Part shown: positions 8,898-18,095 of the stretch, piece by piece
Position numbering within the stretch: position 1 is the stretch's first letter
How the letters are laid out: every line of letters begins with the position of its first letter
Source: an uncultured Siphonobacter sp.
GTDB taxonomy: Bacteria; Bacteroidota; Bacteroidia; Cytophagales; Spirosomataceae
Assembly: GCA_913774715.1 (NCBI GenBank)
Contig: CAJYHS010000145.1
Span: 1 to 45,192 of the forward strand
Direction of reading: 5' to 3'
Length of the DNA: 45,192 nt
Position numbers and translations under genes: made by a program
The notes under the pieces: model-generated
Databases searched by the model: none
What the model was told of the DNA's origin: nothing
What the model saw: the letters and a program-made list of their open reading frames with translations, nothing else

Positions 8898-9815
8898 TTA
8901 ACGCTTTCCTTTCCATTTAAATACCTGAATAACTCCCGGTCCTTTTTTGCCTTCGCTGGAAATATACAAAGTGCCATCAGGACTGAAACAAATGCCCTCG
9001 GGTTGTTCCAAAGCTTTGGGATCCAATTTTTCTACGTGAATATAGTTGCCCCCCTTCCGATCCAGCACTAGTAACTTTTGCCCTGAAGCAGCCAGAATAT
9101 ATATATCCTGAGTAATAGGATGTACGGCAATAGCCGAAGGCCGGAATTTGGCATCGTTACCGGTAAACCCTACGCTTTCAAAACTTCTTTTTCGTAATAC
9201 CAATCCGCGGCGGGATTCTTTTTTCAATGGATCGTAGAAATACACATAGCGATTGTCTTTATCCACCCCTTCGCGTTTGGTTTCTTTAGCAGCGATGAAA
9301 AAGTTTTTCGTTTTCGGATCAAAGCAGAGTCCTTCGAGTTCATTTTTATCGGGTAAGCCCAGAGTCAGGGTCTGAATATTCGTTTTTCGATCACTCAGAA
9401 AACCTCCCGGCTGATAGGTCTGATCAAGCGTAAACACAAACAAACGTCCGTCACTTCGGAGTACGTAAAATTTTCCTCCGTGATACGTAAGGTCTTCATA
9501 GTCTCCTTTGGATCCCCACATTCGCCGGTCTGTTACTTTTCCGGTATTCGCATCAATGAGAAATAAATCACCTTCTTCATCATTAATGGCGGCCAGTTGT
9601 CCCGCTTTAACGAAAGTGATACCCGAAATTTCCCGAAGCGAGGCGGGCATTTTAAAAGTCTGCAGTGGATTTTGCAAATCGTAAGCCAGCGGTTCGAGGG
9701 TACGTGATTCGGTAACTACTTTTACTTTGGTTTTCTTAGGCTCCTGCTTGGTTTCGGCAGTCTGACAGTTCAGAAAGCAGCAACTCAGGCTGGCTATTAA
9801 CAGGTACTTCTTCAT
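8898..9815 (-). CDS. SdiA-regulated-like beta-propeller lipoprotein
   Basis: A 305-aa envelope lipoprotein. The ATG at 9815 gives MKKYLLIASLSCCFLNC with a lipobox (FLNC); the longer frame to 9893 overlaps the upstream gene and is not used. The body consists of repeated beta-strand units typical of a six-bladed propeller of the SdiA-regulated family: LREISGITF, DYEDLTYHGGKFYVLRSDGRL, KNELEGLCFDPKTKNFFIAAKE, FRPSAIAVHPITQDIYILAA and LEQPEGICFSPDGTLYISSEG. The regular spacing of E-G and D-L motifs supports the call. The biochemical function of this family is not known to me. It lies 31 bases after the redox-protein gene and is probably co-transcribed with it. Confidence 0.75.
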   Translation of the reverse strand: MKKYLLIASLSCCFLNCQTAETKQEPKKTKVKVVTESRTLEPLAYDLQNPLQTFKMPASLREISGITFVKAGQLAAINDEEGDLFLIDANTGKVTDRRMWGSKGDYEDLTYHGGKFYVLRSDGRLFVFTLDQTYQPGGFLSDRKTNIQTLTLGLPDKNELEGLCFDPKTKNFFIAAKETKREGVDKDNRYVYFYDPLKKESRRGLVLRKRSFESVGFTGNDAKFRPSAIAVHPITQDIYILAASGQKLLVLDRKGGNYIHVEKLDPKALEQPEGICFSPDGTLYISSEGKKGPGVIQVFKWKGKR

Positions 9816-9846
9816 AAAGGTTGAGTGGTTAATCAGGATATAGGTA

Positions 9847-10131
9847 TTAGTTGGCTTTTTTATCCGAATGACCGAGTGACTTTTCGGGAGCAATCAGGTC
9901 GCGAACCTGTTGCTTGAGTTCTTTAATTTCAGGAAAACCACCTGCTCGCTTCCGGTCAAAAATTTCTTCGTCATTAATATAAATTTTAAATCGGCCCGAC
10001 ACTTCGGCGGGTCGCAAAGCTACTTCGCCTAATTCTTCCGTAAACGTGGTTAATAGTTCCTGAGCTAGCCAGGCTGAGCGTAATAACCAGCCGCATTTGG
10101 GACAATATTCAATGGTCAATCGAGGTTTCAT
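9847..10131 (-). CDS. SelT/SelW/SelH-type (Rdx) thioredoxin-like protein
   Basis: A 94-aa protein of the Rdx family. I start it at ATG 10131 (MKPRLTIEYCPKCGW) rather than nine codons upstream, because the conserved beta-strand with the CPKC redox motif normally comes at the very N-terminus. The rest, LRSAWLAQELLTTF, GRFKIYIND and GGFPEIKELKQQVRD, matches the small thioredoxin-like fold. The motif is Cys-x-x-Cys, so no selenocysteine is used. It probably acts in cytoplasmic thiol redox chemistry. It is divergent from the YraN gene and leads the two-gene unit with the lipoprotein at 8898-9815. Confidence 0.85.
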   Translation of the reverse strand: MKPRLTIEYCPKCGWLLRSAWLAQELLTTFTEELGEVALRPAEVSGRFKIYINDEEIFDRKRAGGFPEIKELKQQVRDLIAPEKSLGHSDKKAN

Positions 10132-10204
10132 GAATCCAATCGTTGGGTTTGCTTTCAAATCTTGTCATCTTTCCTTGACGTTCCACCAACCTGCCATAAT
10201 TTTT

Positions 10205-10555
10205 ATGTTAACCACAACTCAATTGGGCCAAAAAGGAGAAGAACGGGCCGCTTACTTACTCCAGTCCAAAGGCTATGAAGTCATCCGACGGAATTACCGG
10301 GCGGGGCGGGCCGAAATTGATCTCATCGCTCAAAAAGATAATTGGATTGTATTCGTCGAAGTAAAAACCCGTACTAATCTTTCGTACGGATTTCCGGAAG
10401 CGTTTGTTTCGCCTAAAAAAATAGGGCTCATCCGGAAGGCAGCCGATCAGTTTGTATATGAGACCAACTGGCGGGGAAACATTCGTTTCGATGTGATTGC
10501 TATTACGATCACTCGAACGAAAACCGAAGTAGAGCACTTTGAAGATGCGATGTAA
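10205..10555 (+). CDS. YraN family (UPF0102) endonuclease-fold protein
   Basis: A 116-aa protein of the YraN/UPF0102 family, which has a restriction-endonuclease-like fold and is thought to act in DNA repair or recombination. Diagnostic stretches are QLGQKGEERAAYLLQSKGYE, RNYRAGRAEIDLIAQ and IVFVEVKTRT (the D-x(n)-E-V-K nuclease-type core). The ATG at 10205 is chosen because the frame upstream to 10097 overlaps the divergent redox gene and encodes no conserved residues. It appears to be a single-gene unit; the fucosidase follows after 73 bases. Confidence 0.9.
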   Translation: MLTTTQLGQKGEERAAYLLQSKGYEVIRRNYRAGRAEIDLIAQKDNWIVFVEVKTRTNLSYGFPEAFVSPKKIGLIRKAADQFVYETNWRGNIRFDVIAITITRTKTEVEHFEDAM

Positions 10556-10628
10556 AAAACTGCTAATCATCAGAGTAGAAAGTTCGTTCGCTGTTCTTTT
10601 GTACATATATCTCTAGTCCTATTAACGT

Positions 10629-12017
10629 ATGAAAAAAATATTTCTATCGCTTTTACTGCTGAGTTCGCTGGGAGCTTTTGCACAGAAAACGTATGAAGCC
10701 AACTGGGCTTCTATTGATTCACGACCCGTTCCGGGTTGGTTTGAGGACTCTAAATTTGGAATTTTCATTCACTGGGGTTTATTCTCGGTTCCTTCCTTCG
10801 CTCCTACTGCACGGGATGTTGACGGCGTATACGATCAATATTCGGAATGGTACTGGTGGAAGTGGCAGGATAAAAAGGGCCGGACGTATCCGATCTTTCA
10901 GAAATTTCATGACCGCGTATACGGAGCCGATTTCAAGTATCAGGATTTCGTGAAAGATTTCAAGGCTGAATTATTCAAGCCAAATGAATGGGCAAAGATC
11001 ATCGAGCAGTCGGGAGCTAAGTATGTAGTATTGACCTCCAAGCATCATGAGGGATTTACCCTCTGGCCTAGTGCTCAATCCTGGAACTGGAATGCAATGG
11101 ACGTTGGTCCGCACCGGGATCTACTAGGTGATTTAACAACAGCGGTCAAAGAGAAAGGCTTGCATATGGGGTACTACTATTCCCTGTACGAATGGTATAA
11201 TCCACTGTATAGGAAAAATGTGGATAAGTATGTGGATAACCATATGATTCCTCAATTGAAAGACTTGGTTACTACGTATAAACCGGATGTGGTCTGGACG
11301 GATGGCGAATGGGATCACCCCTCAAACGTGTGGAAAAGTACGGAGTTCCTGGCTTGGCTGTATAATGAATCACCAGTGAAGGAAACAGTGGTCGTAAATG
11401 ACCGCTGGGGCAAGGAAACGCGTTCCAAGCATGGAGGCTTCTATACCACGGAGTACGATTTAGTACATGAGGGTAACTCAGATAACATGAAATTCAATCG
11501 TCCCTGGGAAGAATGCCGGGGCATTGGTGGTTCATTCGGGTATAACCGGGCTGAGATTTTAGAAGATTATTCGTCATCTGCTCAACTTATCCACATACTT
11601 GTGGAAAAAGTGGCTCGGGGAGGAAATTTATTACTGAATATCGGTCCTACGGCCGATGGTCGGATTCCCGTTATTATGCAGCAGCGACTCAAGGATATCG
11701 GGGATTGGATGAAGGTGAATAACCAGGCTATTTATGGTACACGAGCCTGGGAAAAAGCTCCGGCTTTCAAGAAAGGCAACAAAATTTTCTTCACTCAAAA
11801 AGGCAAAGATGTGTATGTGTTGACGACGGAATGGATGAATACTATTCCAGTAGAGAACATCAACACGCCCAAGAGTGTGACGTTGCTGGGTTATAAAGGC
11901 GAAGTAAAAACCAGCATTAAGGGGAGCCAGTTGACGATTACGGCTCCCAGCCTAACGCCGGCGACGATACCCTGTCAGCATGCCTGGGTGTATAAGCTTG
12001 AAGGGGCGGCGAAGTAG
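10629..12017 (+). CDS. Alpha-L-fucosidase, GH29, exported
   Basis: A 462-aa exported glycoside hydrolase of family 29. It has a signal peptide ending in AFAQ, the GIFIHWG strand with His48-Trp49, the KHHEGF motif with His139/His140, and the WTDGEW motif with the retaining nucleophile Asp225. A C-terminal beta-sandwich starts near residue 370. It should release alpha-linked L-fucose from glycans in the periplasm. There is no adjacent SusCD pair or sulfatase, so the substrate cannot be guessed from context. Three words matching the DnaA-box consensus occur inside this gene (11219-11227, 11231-11239, 11587-11595), the first two explained by the repeated codons for VDK and VDN. Confidence 0.95.
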   Translation: MKKIFLSLLLLSSLGAFAQKTYEANWASIDSRPVPGWFEDSKFGIFIHWGLFSVPSFAPTARDVDGVYDQYSEWYWWKWQDKKGRTYPIFQKFHDRVYGADFKYQDFVKDFKAELFKPNEWAKIIEQSGAKYVVLTSKHHEGFTLWPSAQSWNWNAMDVGPHRDLLGDLTTAVKEKGLHMGYYYSLYEWYNPLYRKNVDKYVDNHMIPQLKDLVTTYKPDVVWTDGEWDHPSNVWKSTEFLAWLYNESPVKETVVVNDRWGKETRSKHGGFYTTEYDLVHEGNSDNMKFNRPWEECRGIGGSFGYNRAEILEDYSSSAQLIHILVEKVARGGNLLLNIGPTADGRIPVIMQQRLKDIGDWMKVNNQAIYGTRAWEKAPAFKKGNKIFFTQKGKDVYVLTTEWMNTIPVENINTPKSVTLLGYKGEVKTSIKGSQLTITAPSLTPATIPCQHAWVYKLEGAAK

Positions 12018-12023
12018 CCATAA

Positions 12024-12055
12024 AAAAGGCGACAGGGATAGACCAGTCGCCTTTT
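12024..12055. terminator. Terminator between convergent fucosidase and PAP2 genes
   Basis: Arms of 10 bp (12024-12033 and 12046-12055, AAAAGGCGAC) with a T-run on both strands, lying between the fucosidase stop and the stop of the leftward PAP2 gene at 12059. Confidence 0.8.
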
Positions 12056-12058
12056 CCT

Positions 12059-12724
12059 TTATAAGGACTTTCGAAGTCGTAATCTTCGGTCCAGCCAGGC
12101 TTTAGAGTGATTTTTCCAGTACGATTCCAGTCCTGCAAAAACTAGCAAAGTACTTCCTGTGCCGATCATGGAACCTACGTAGATGTCAGCCACGAAATGC
12201 TGAAATAAATAGACTCGGGAATACGCTCCTAAGGCGGCCAGAGCAAGGAAAAGCCAACCCCAGTTTTTATTACTCACAAGAAGCGTTAACAGACAAAAAA
12301 GGGCAAAAACGGAGGTAGCATGTCCCGAAGGAAAACTGTTAACGCTGTGAAGGTTTAGCCCGTCAACGGTATGAAAAACCCAGCCGGAGTCTTTATAGAA
12401 AGCACTGGGCCGTAATTCGCCGTCAAAAAAAACGTGTTTGAGTAATTGCGTAAACTCGCCCGCCAGCAGAAAAGACAAGCCCGCTGCCAGAGCCCATCGA
12501 AAGCGAACAAATAGCAAGCCCACCACTACGCCAACTCCCGTAGCTCCATCCGCCAGATCGGTTAAATAATAGAAAAAACGATCCCAGAACGGATGATTAT
12601 ATCCATTAATCCACCGCATCAGAACGGTACGGTCCAGTTGCGAAAGCATACTTCCAACGACGATCAGAAGAACTACATAAGGCAGAAAAAATGAATAATT
12701 CTGACGAATTAGCCGGAGAAGCAT
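12059..12724 (-). CDS. PAP2-family membrane phosphatase
   Basis: A 221-aa integral membrane protein with about five or six hydrophobic helices and the three PAP2 phosphatase motifs: Lys96 to Arg105-Pro106 (KHVFFDGELRP), Pro132-Ser-Gly-His135 (PSGHA), and Ser169-Arg170 to His176 and Asp180 (SRVYLFQHFVAD). Such enzymes remove phosphate from lipid phosphates, including undecaprenyl pyrophosphate, phosphatidylglycerophosphate and lipid A, on the outer face of the inner membrane. The target cannot be decided here, though neighbouring envelope genes (amidase, lptD) make a cell-wall or LPS lipid plausible. It is separated by 143 bases from the amidase gene. Confidence 0.92.
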   Translation of the reverse strand: MLLRLIRQNYSFFLPYVVLLIVVGSMLSQLDRTVLMRWINGYNHPFWDRFFYYLTDLADGATGVGVVVGLLFVRFRWALAAGLSFLLAGEFTQLLKHVFFDGELRPSAFYKDSGWVFHTVDGLNLHSVNSFPSGHATSVFALFCLLTLLVSNKNWGWLFLALAALGAYSRVYLFQHFVADIYVGSMIGTGSTLLVFAGLESYWKNHSKAWLDRRLRLRKSL

Positions 12725-12867
12725 TTGGGTGAAGTTGTTAGTGGAGGATTATTCGTTGTTGGGTGAATCGTTGATGGTTAGAGTAGTGACTGATAACTCG
12801 ATTGAACAAGTAGACTGACCATACAAAGTAGTAGGTGGTTACTAACAACCCAAAACTAACAACTAAC

Positions 12868-13695
12868 CTAGTTATCCATGTCATTTTTGTACTGCTCAAA
12901 GGCCTGAAAGATAGCTTTTGAGAGCTTATCCTGACCTTCTTCACTGGCCAGAAAAGCTTCTTCGGTAGGGTTAGACAGATAGCCCGTTTCGATTAGTACG
13001 GAAGGAGTGGCCGTTTCCCACAGGACCAGAAATCCAGCCTGTTTTACTCCGCGACTAATCCGGTCAGCTTTCTTGAAGTAACGCTCTACCTTGGAGGCAA
13101 AATTCAGGCTACTCGACAAATAGGCATTCTGGTAATTTTCAAGCATAATTGCTCCCAGTGGTGAAGATGGATCGAATCCGTTATATTTTTTCTCGTAGTT
13201 GGCTTCCTGAAGAATTACTGCGTTTTCTCGCTTGGCTACAGCCAGGTTTTGCTCTGATTTGTGCAAACCCATTACATAGGTTTCCGTTCCGTAATAATCC
13301 CGACGAGTCAGAGCATTGGCGTGAATGGAAATAAACAGATCGGCTTTATTTCGGTTAGAAATAGCACTGCGTTCGTGTAACTCTATGAAAACGTCGCTTT
13401 TTCGGGTATAAATAACTTTGACGTTGGGGTAATGATCTTTAATCATCTGCCCTACACCCAGAGCAATGGCTAGTACGACGTTCTTTTCGCGAGTCCCATT
13501 TTTACCGATAGCTCCGGGATCTTTGCCGCCATGACCCGCGTCAATGACGACCGTCCGAAGGTTTTCTTGCGTAGGAGCAGAATGAGTAAGAATGGGCCTT
13601 TCAGCCGTTTGATTGGCCTGAAAACTAAATAGAAAGACTACTAAACCCAGCAGGGGCCATACATTAACACACTTTAACTGGCTTTTTTCACGCAT
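12868..13695 (-). CDS. N-acetylmuramoyl-L-alanine amidase (Amidase_3)
   Basis: A 275-aa zinc-dependent cell-wall amidase that cuts the bond between N-acetylmuramic acid and the stem peptide. An N-terminal hydrophobic segment (VWPLLGLVVFLFSF) serves as signal or anchor. The catalytic domain starts at VVIDAGHGGKDPGA with zinc ligand His55, followed by Glu70 (TREKN), His125 (SIHAN) and the catalytic Glu236 (VLIETGYLSN). The insertion around residues 150-215 is the usual regulatory helix region. It is divergent from lptD with about 225 bases between them. The intergenic DNA contains a perfect 14-bp palindrome (13810-13823). Confidence 0.93.
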   Translation of the reverse strand: MREKSQLKCVNVWPLLGLVVFLFSFQANQTAERPILTHSAPTQENLRTVVIDAGHGGKDPGAIGKNGTREKNVVLAIALGVGQMIKDHYPNVKVIYTRKSDVFIELHERSAISNRNKADLFISIHANALTRRDYYGTETYVMGLHKSEQNLAVAKRENAVILQEANYEKKYNGFDPSSPLGAIMLENYQNAYLSSSLNFASKVERYFKKADRISRGVKQAGFLVLWETATPSVLIETGYLSNPTEEAFLASEEGQDKLSKAIFQAFEQYKNDMDN

Positions 13696-13809
13696 GCTGC
13701 AAAAGGATGGAAAAGTTACTCTGTATTTTTGCCCAACAAATTTAAAGGAAAAAGCTAGTACATGACCCGTAAAGCCAAGGTCAGTGCCGTATCTTCGCTT
13801 TTATTTTAG

Positions 13810-13823
13810 TTGAGAATTCTCAA
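13810..13823. promoter_or_regulatory. Palindrome between amidase and lptD genes
   Basis: TTGAGAATTCTCAA is a perfect 14-bp palindrome located between two divergent envelope genes. It could be an operator for either; there is no direct evidence for a particular regulator. Confidence 0.3.
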
Positions 13824-13919
13824 TGGTTTATTAGAAGTCAACGGAAAATGGCCTAGAAAGTTTTCCAATTCCCTGTCTAAAAAACAGGATCATTGAATGG
13901 TTATTAAATTTCAGAAACG

Positions 13920-16718
13920 TTGAAGAACAGTTTTCTTTTGATCTTTTTTGTGTTGCTTGGTTTGCAGGCCTGGGGACAACGTCCGGGATCAAAACGTATG
14001 GCTTTGCCCTTTGGAGGCATTCGACGACCTGTAGCTGCCGATTCTTTAAAACCACTTACCCCTACAGATTCCGCAAAAGTAGTAAAGCCCGATTCGCTGG
14101 CGGATGACAGCGACCTTCAGGCAAAAGTAGAATACTTCGCCCGCGATTCTACGATTATGACCGCCGATGAAAAGATTGTCGAGCTTTTCGGTGATGCCAA
14201 AGTAGACTATCAGGATATCCATCTTAAGGCGGATTACATCAAGCTGAACTGGCAAACGAACGAAGTGTACGCCATTGGCCGGAAAGATTCGACCGGAAAA
14301 GTCATTGGAGAGCCTATCTTCGAACAGGGTGCCGATACCTATAATACCAGCGAAATCCGCTATAACTTCAAGACCAAACGAGCCGCCATTAAAACCATCG
14401 TGACCAAACAGGGCGAAGGAAATGTGCGGGGGCGTATCGTGAAGAAAGATAGTTCGAATAACTTTTTCCTGCGGGGAGCTTTTTATACCACCTGTGACTT
14501 ACTCCATCCGCACTACGGTATCCAGGCTCCGAAGATTAAGCTTGTTCAGGGGAAAGGGGATAACAGGCAAGTCATAGCCGGGCCATTTAATTTAGTCATC
14601 GCGGGTATTCAGCTCCCGCTGGGGCTTCCGTTTGGATTCTTTCCCTTTTCCGAAAAACGTAAATCCGGCTTCATCCTGGGTAACTACGGGGAGGAACCGC
14701 AGAACCGGGGGTTTTATCTCCGTGACTTCGGGTATTACTGGGCGGCCAATGATAACCTGGGCCTTCGATTCACGGGGCAGCTTTATTCCAAAGGTGGCTG
14801 GGGTGCGGGTACTCAGGGAAATTACCTGAAAAAGTACCGTTACAGTGGTAGCTTCAGTGCTATTTTCAACCATAATAAGTCAGGGGATGAAATTGGACCA
14901 AACCGTACGATCTCGAATGACTTCAGTGTACAATGGTCTCACACTCCTCAAACCCTGGGTCGGCCTTATAGTTTCTCGGCTTCGGTGAACATCGCCAGTA
15001 GTAATTATACCCGTAACAACGAACAAAACCTGACGACATCTACGGGCTTGGGACGTTACCAGCAGAACGTTTTCGGGTCTTCCGTTCAATATTCCCATAA
15101 CTTCGGTCAGTACATTCAGACCAGTGCTAACTTCCGGGTAAACCAGAACGTTACGACTCGGGCGTTAACAGCGGGCGTGGGCGTGAATGCAGCGGTTACC
15201 CAATTCCAGCCTTTCCGTCGGAAAAAAGCCGTTACTCCGGCCTGGTATGAATCGTTCCGGTTAGGATTGAACCTGGCCAGTAATGTGGATATCTCGAATA
15301 ATATTCAGCCTCAGATTGTCAGTAACAGCTCCTACGGCAATGAATTCCGTATCGCGAATTACTTTGCTGATACGTTAAATACGACGACTACCTCATCAAC
15401 GGTAGCTACCAGTTTAGTCACGGGAAATATTCCTTTTAATCTGGAAAACCTGCCCCGGATTCTAAAAAACAGCCAGGTAACGACTACCTTCTCCATTCCC
15501 ATTTCTTTACCCAACTTTAAAATTGCCCGTTACATCAACGTAACACCAGGGGTGAGTTTGCAGGGTAATCTTTACACAAAACAGTTTTCTTATAGATATA
15601 TCAAGCCTGGAGGATTAGTATATGGAGTTCCTTCAGACAGTGGTGGAGTATTTGTAGATACATTAAACCGGGTAGCTCCGGCCTATAGTTACTCGACTTC
15701 ACTGGGGATTAACACGCGGGTATACGGAACGTATTATTTCAAGAACTTTGGTCGGCTGGAGGCCATTCGTCACACCTTTGCTCCTTCGATCAGCTTGAGT
15801 TACACGCCTGATTTATCGAGTAAATTTTATCAGAAAGTACAGATTAACGAACGTGGAGATACGCGTCTGTTATCCAAATTCACGAACTACAGTGGAGGAG
15901 TAGGCCAGGCGGCCTCGGCCAGCTTTAGTTTGACGAACCAGCTGGAAATGAAAGTTCGGGCGAAATCCGATACGGCTAAAGAGGCGTTTCAGAAGGTAAA
16001 CCTGCTGGATAACTTCGGACTTTCGGGGAGTTACAATTTCCTGGCGGACTCGTTTAATCTCTCCAATCTATCATTGGTAGCGAATACCGTTATTCTCAAA
16101 AAGTATAACATCAACTTTGCTTCCAGTTTTGATCCCTATGACATTGTGCAGGATGATTACCTGCTGAGTGGCCGAAGGATTAACCGATTGAAAGTAGCGA
16201 ATGGCAAAGGGCTGGCTTCATTGCAAACCATGACGATTGGCTTCAGTACGGGCTTCAAGGGCGGACAAAAAAAGAATAAAGACCAACCACAGCAGAAACA
16301 GAAGCCCGAAGGCGTTAGCGATGCTGAAATGCGATTTATTCAAAGTAATCCGCAGTTATACATTGACTGGGATGTCCCCTGGAATGTTAATGTGAGTTAT
16401 AACTTCAGCTATACCAAGTACGGTCTGGCTAAGGCTCAGAAGTTTCAGACGTTAAGTATGAATGGTGATATTAAACTGACCGAAAACTGGGCCATGACGT
16501 TTACTACGGGTTGGGATTTTGTGCAGAATGCTCCTTCTTTAACTAACATCGGTCTGACGCGTAACCTGCATTGCTGGGAAGCTTCTTTCAACTGGACCCC
16601 CATTGCTCAAAACCTGCGGGGTGGCAACTATAACTTCGAACTACGTGTACGTTCGTCAATGCTGAAAGACCTCAAATTATCCCGTCGTCGGAGTTTCTAT
16701 GATCAGGGTGGATTCTAA
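13920..16718 (+). CDS. lptD: LPS-assembly outer-membrane protein LptD (Bacteroidota type)
   Basis: A 932-aa outer-membrane protein. A signal peptide (FLLIFFVLLGLQAWGQ) is followed by an OstA/LptA-like beta-jellyroll at about residues 65-210 (VEYFARDSTIM, VELFGDAKVDYQDIHLKADYI) and then by a long beta-barrel with alternating aromatic strands ending in aromatic F. This layout matches the putative LptD of Bacteroidota, which inserts LPS into the outer leaflet. The start is TTG at 13920: the only upstream in-frame sequence before a stop at 13905 is five codons without ATG. It is transcribed away from the amidase gene. Confidence 0.88.
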   Translation: MKNSFLLIFFVLLGLQAWGQRPGSKRMALPFGGIRRPVAADSLKPLTPTDSAKVVKPDSLADDSDLQAKVEYFARDSTIMTADEKIVELFGDAKVDYQDIHLKADYIKLNWQTNEVYAIGRKDSTGKVIGEPIFEQGADTYNTSEIRYNFKTKRAAIKTIVTKQGEGNVRGRIVKKDSSNNFFLRGAFYTTCDLLHPHYGIQAPKIKLVQGKGDNRQVIAGPFNLVIAGIQLPLGLPFGFFPFSEKRKSGFILGNYGEEPQNRGFYLRDFGYYWAANDNLGLRFTGQLYSKGGWGAGTQGNYLKKYRYSGSFSAIFNHNKSGDEIGPNRTISNDFSVQWSHTPQTLGRPYSFSASVNIASSNYTRNNEQNLTTSTGLGRYQQNVFGSSVQYSHNFGQYIQTSANFRVNQNVTTRALTAGVGVNAAVTQFQPFRRKKAVTPAWYESFRLGLNLASNVDISNNIQPQIVSNSSYGNEFRIANYFADTLNTTTTSSTVATSLVTGNIPFNLENLPRILKNSQVTTTFSIPISLPNFKIARYINVTPGVSLQGNLYTKQFSYRYIKPGGLVYGVPSDSGGVFVDTLNRVAPAYSYSTSLGINTRVYGTYYFKNFGRLEAIRHTFAPSISLSYTPDLSSKFYQKVQINERGDTRLLSKFTNYSGGVGQAASASFSLTNQLEMKVRAKSDTAKEAFQKVNLLDNFGLSGSYNFLADSFNLSNLSLVANTVILKKYNINFASSFDPYDIVQDDYLLSGRRINRLKVANGKGLASLQTMTIGFSTGFKGGQKKNKDQPQQKQKPEGVSDAEMRFIQSNPQLYIDWDVPWNVNVSYNFSYTKYGLAKAQKFQTLSMNGDIKLTENWAMTFTTGWDFVQNAPSLTNIGLTRNLHCWEASFNWTPIAQNLRGGNYNFELRVRSSMLKDLKLSRRRSFYDQGGF

Positions 16719-16732
16719 TCACAGAAGTGTAT

Positions 16733-16773
16733 AAAGAAAAACCCCGACCCAATTTGGGCCGGGGTTTTTCTTT
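16733..16773. terminator. Terminator between convergent lptD and AraC-type gene
   Basis: Perfect 14-bp arms (16733-16746 and 16760-16773, AAAGAAAAACCCCG) surround an A:C mismatch (16747/16759) and an inner CCC/GGG stem. T-runs occur on both strands. Confidence 0.88.
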
Positions 16774-16792
16774 GTAACAACTTTACACTCGC

Positions 16793-17719
16793 TTACAGGT
16801 TCATCAGAGACTCCCGGCGACGCATTTTACCCGCAGGGATACCGAACATCATTTTAAAGCGACGGCAGAAGTATGCAGTGTCTTTGTACCCTACTTCAGC
16901 ACCAATAGCCCGAATGCTCTTCTTTGAAGTCCGCAACAGGTTTACCGCTGCTTCCATCCGTTGGTATTCAATGTAGTCCTGAGGATTAATACCCGTCAGC
17001 ATTTTGAAGTACTGACCTACGTAATCTTCAGACACGTTTGCAACGTTTGCTAATACTTTATTAGAGAGGTCGCCGCCGATGTTGTCTTTAATGTACGTGA
17101 AAATGTCAATCAGACGAGGATCTTTGAAGTACGTACTGTTAGTCGCTAATTGCTCCACAAACAGGCGGTGCTTCAGAATATACCGAATGATATTGATAAC
17201 GATTTCTTCCGTCTTGATTTTGATGATTCGGCCCCGGCCTGCTTCATCGCGGAAATCCTCAGCGAGAATTTCTTTCAGGGCATGAGCCAGCGATTCCTCT
17301 CCTTTAATCAGGAAAGGGGGCACATCTAAAGACGTAAAAAAGTTAACGGAGTCGAAAACTTTAGCTTCGAAAGCTACCAACCCAAAGGAATGAGGAAGCT
17401 TTCCGATTTCAGCAGGATCCCGACGAGAATCAAAGTATCTTTCCCGGAAGGTCAGAAACTCCTCGTTAGAAATGCCCTTTGGGCTTTCGCTGCTGCCGTA
17501 GGTAATGCTTAATGCTTTACCACCGGGGATAAATAGCATATCACCAGGCTCCGCCCGGATTCCGTCTTCTCCAAATGACACTTCTCCGTCGTAAAGAATC
17601 AACAGGGAGTTTTCGATGTCATAAAAATTTTTGATTCGGATCGCTTGCTGCATCCGAATATGCCGGGCCTTGATAAATCGGACGCCCAGCGACTCAATGA
17701 TCTTATTGTAATCTTCCAT
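16793..17719 (-). CDS. AraC-family transcriptional regulator
   Basis: A 308-aa regulator. The N-terminal half looks like a cupin-type ligand or sensor domain (LLILYDGEVSFGEDGIRAEPGDMLFIPGG). The C-terminal 100 residues contain the two helix-turn-helix motifs of AraC/XylS proteins: LSNKVLANVANVSEDYVGQYF and IRAIGAEVGYKDTAYFCRRF, ending FGIPAGKMRR. It should bind DNA in the cytoplasm. The long non-coding stretch upstream (17720-18392) may contain its targets, but no repeated operator was found. The effector is unknown. Confidence 0.9.
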   Translation of the reverse strand: MEDYNKIIESLGVRFIKARHIRMQQAIRIKNFYDIENSLLILYDGEVSFGEDGIRAEPGDMLFIPGGKALSITYGSSESPKGISNEEFLTFRERYFDSRRDPAEIGKLPHSFGLVAFEAKVFDSVNFFTSLDVPPFLIKGEESLAHALKEILAEDFRDEAGRGRIIKIKTEEIVINIIRYILKHRLFVEQLATNSTYFKDPRLIDIFTYIKDNIGGDLSNKVLANVANVSEDYVGQYFKMLTGINPQDYIEYQRMEAAVNLLRTSKKSIRAIGAEVGYKDTAYFCRRFKMMFGIPAGKMRRRESLMNL

Positions 17720-18095
17720 TGCGATGGGGTAAGGCCTGGTGAATTTCGAAAGTCTGGCCTTTCTAAATTAGGACAAAACTAATAATTGTATTTTTAAAAG
17801 CAAATTGGACAAAAAAAATAAATGCATTTCGAAATCTGCGTTTATTTCAAATTTAATGCCCATTTGAAAAATGTAAAATGTAATACTGACCCTACAGTAC
17901 CCTAACGTTATATTGTATTTCCAAGGTTCCACTAAGAAATAGAATGTAATAGAACGCTTTAACGGGCGGATTTACCCATGACTCTACACGTCGAGAGGTA
18001 GGGCTAAAATCAAGTATTAAAAAATTGTTAATTCTATAGAAAGAACCACTTCCGGGTCATACTGATAAAGAGTAAGCTATTTTTAATATATACTC

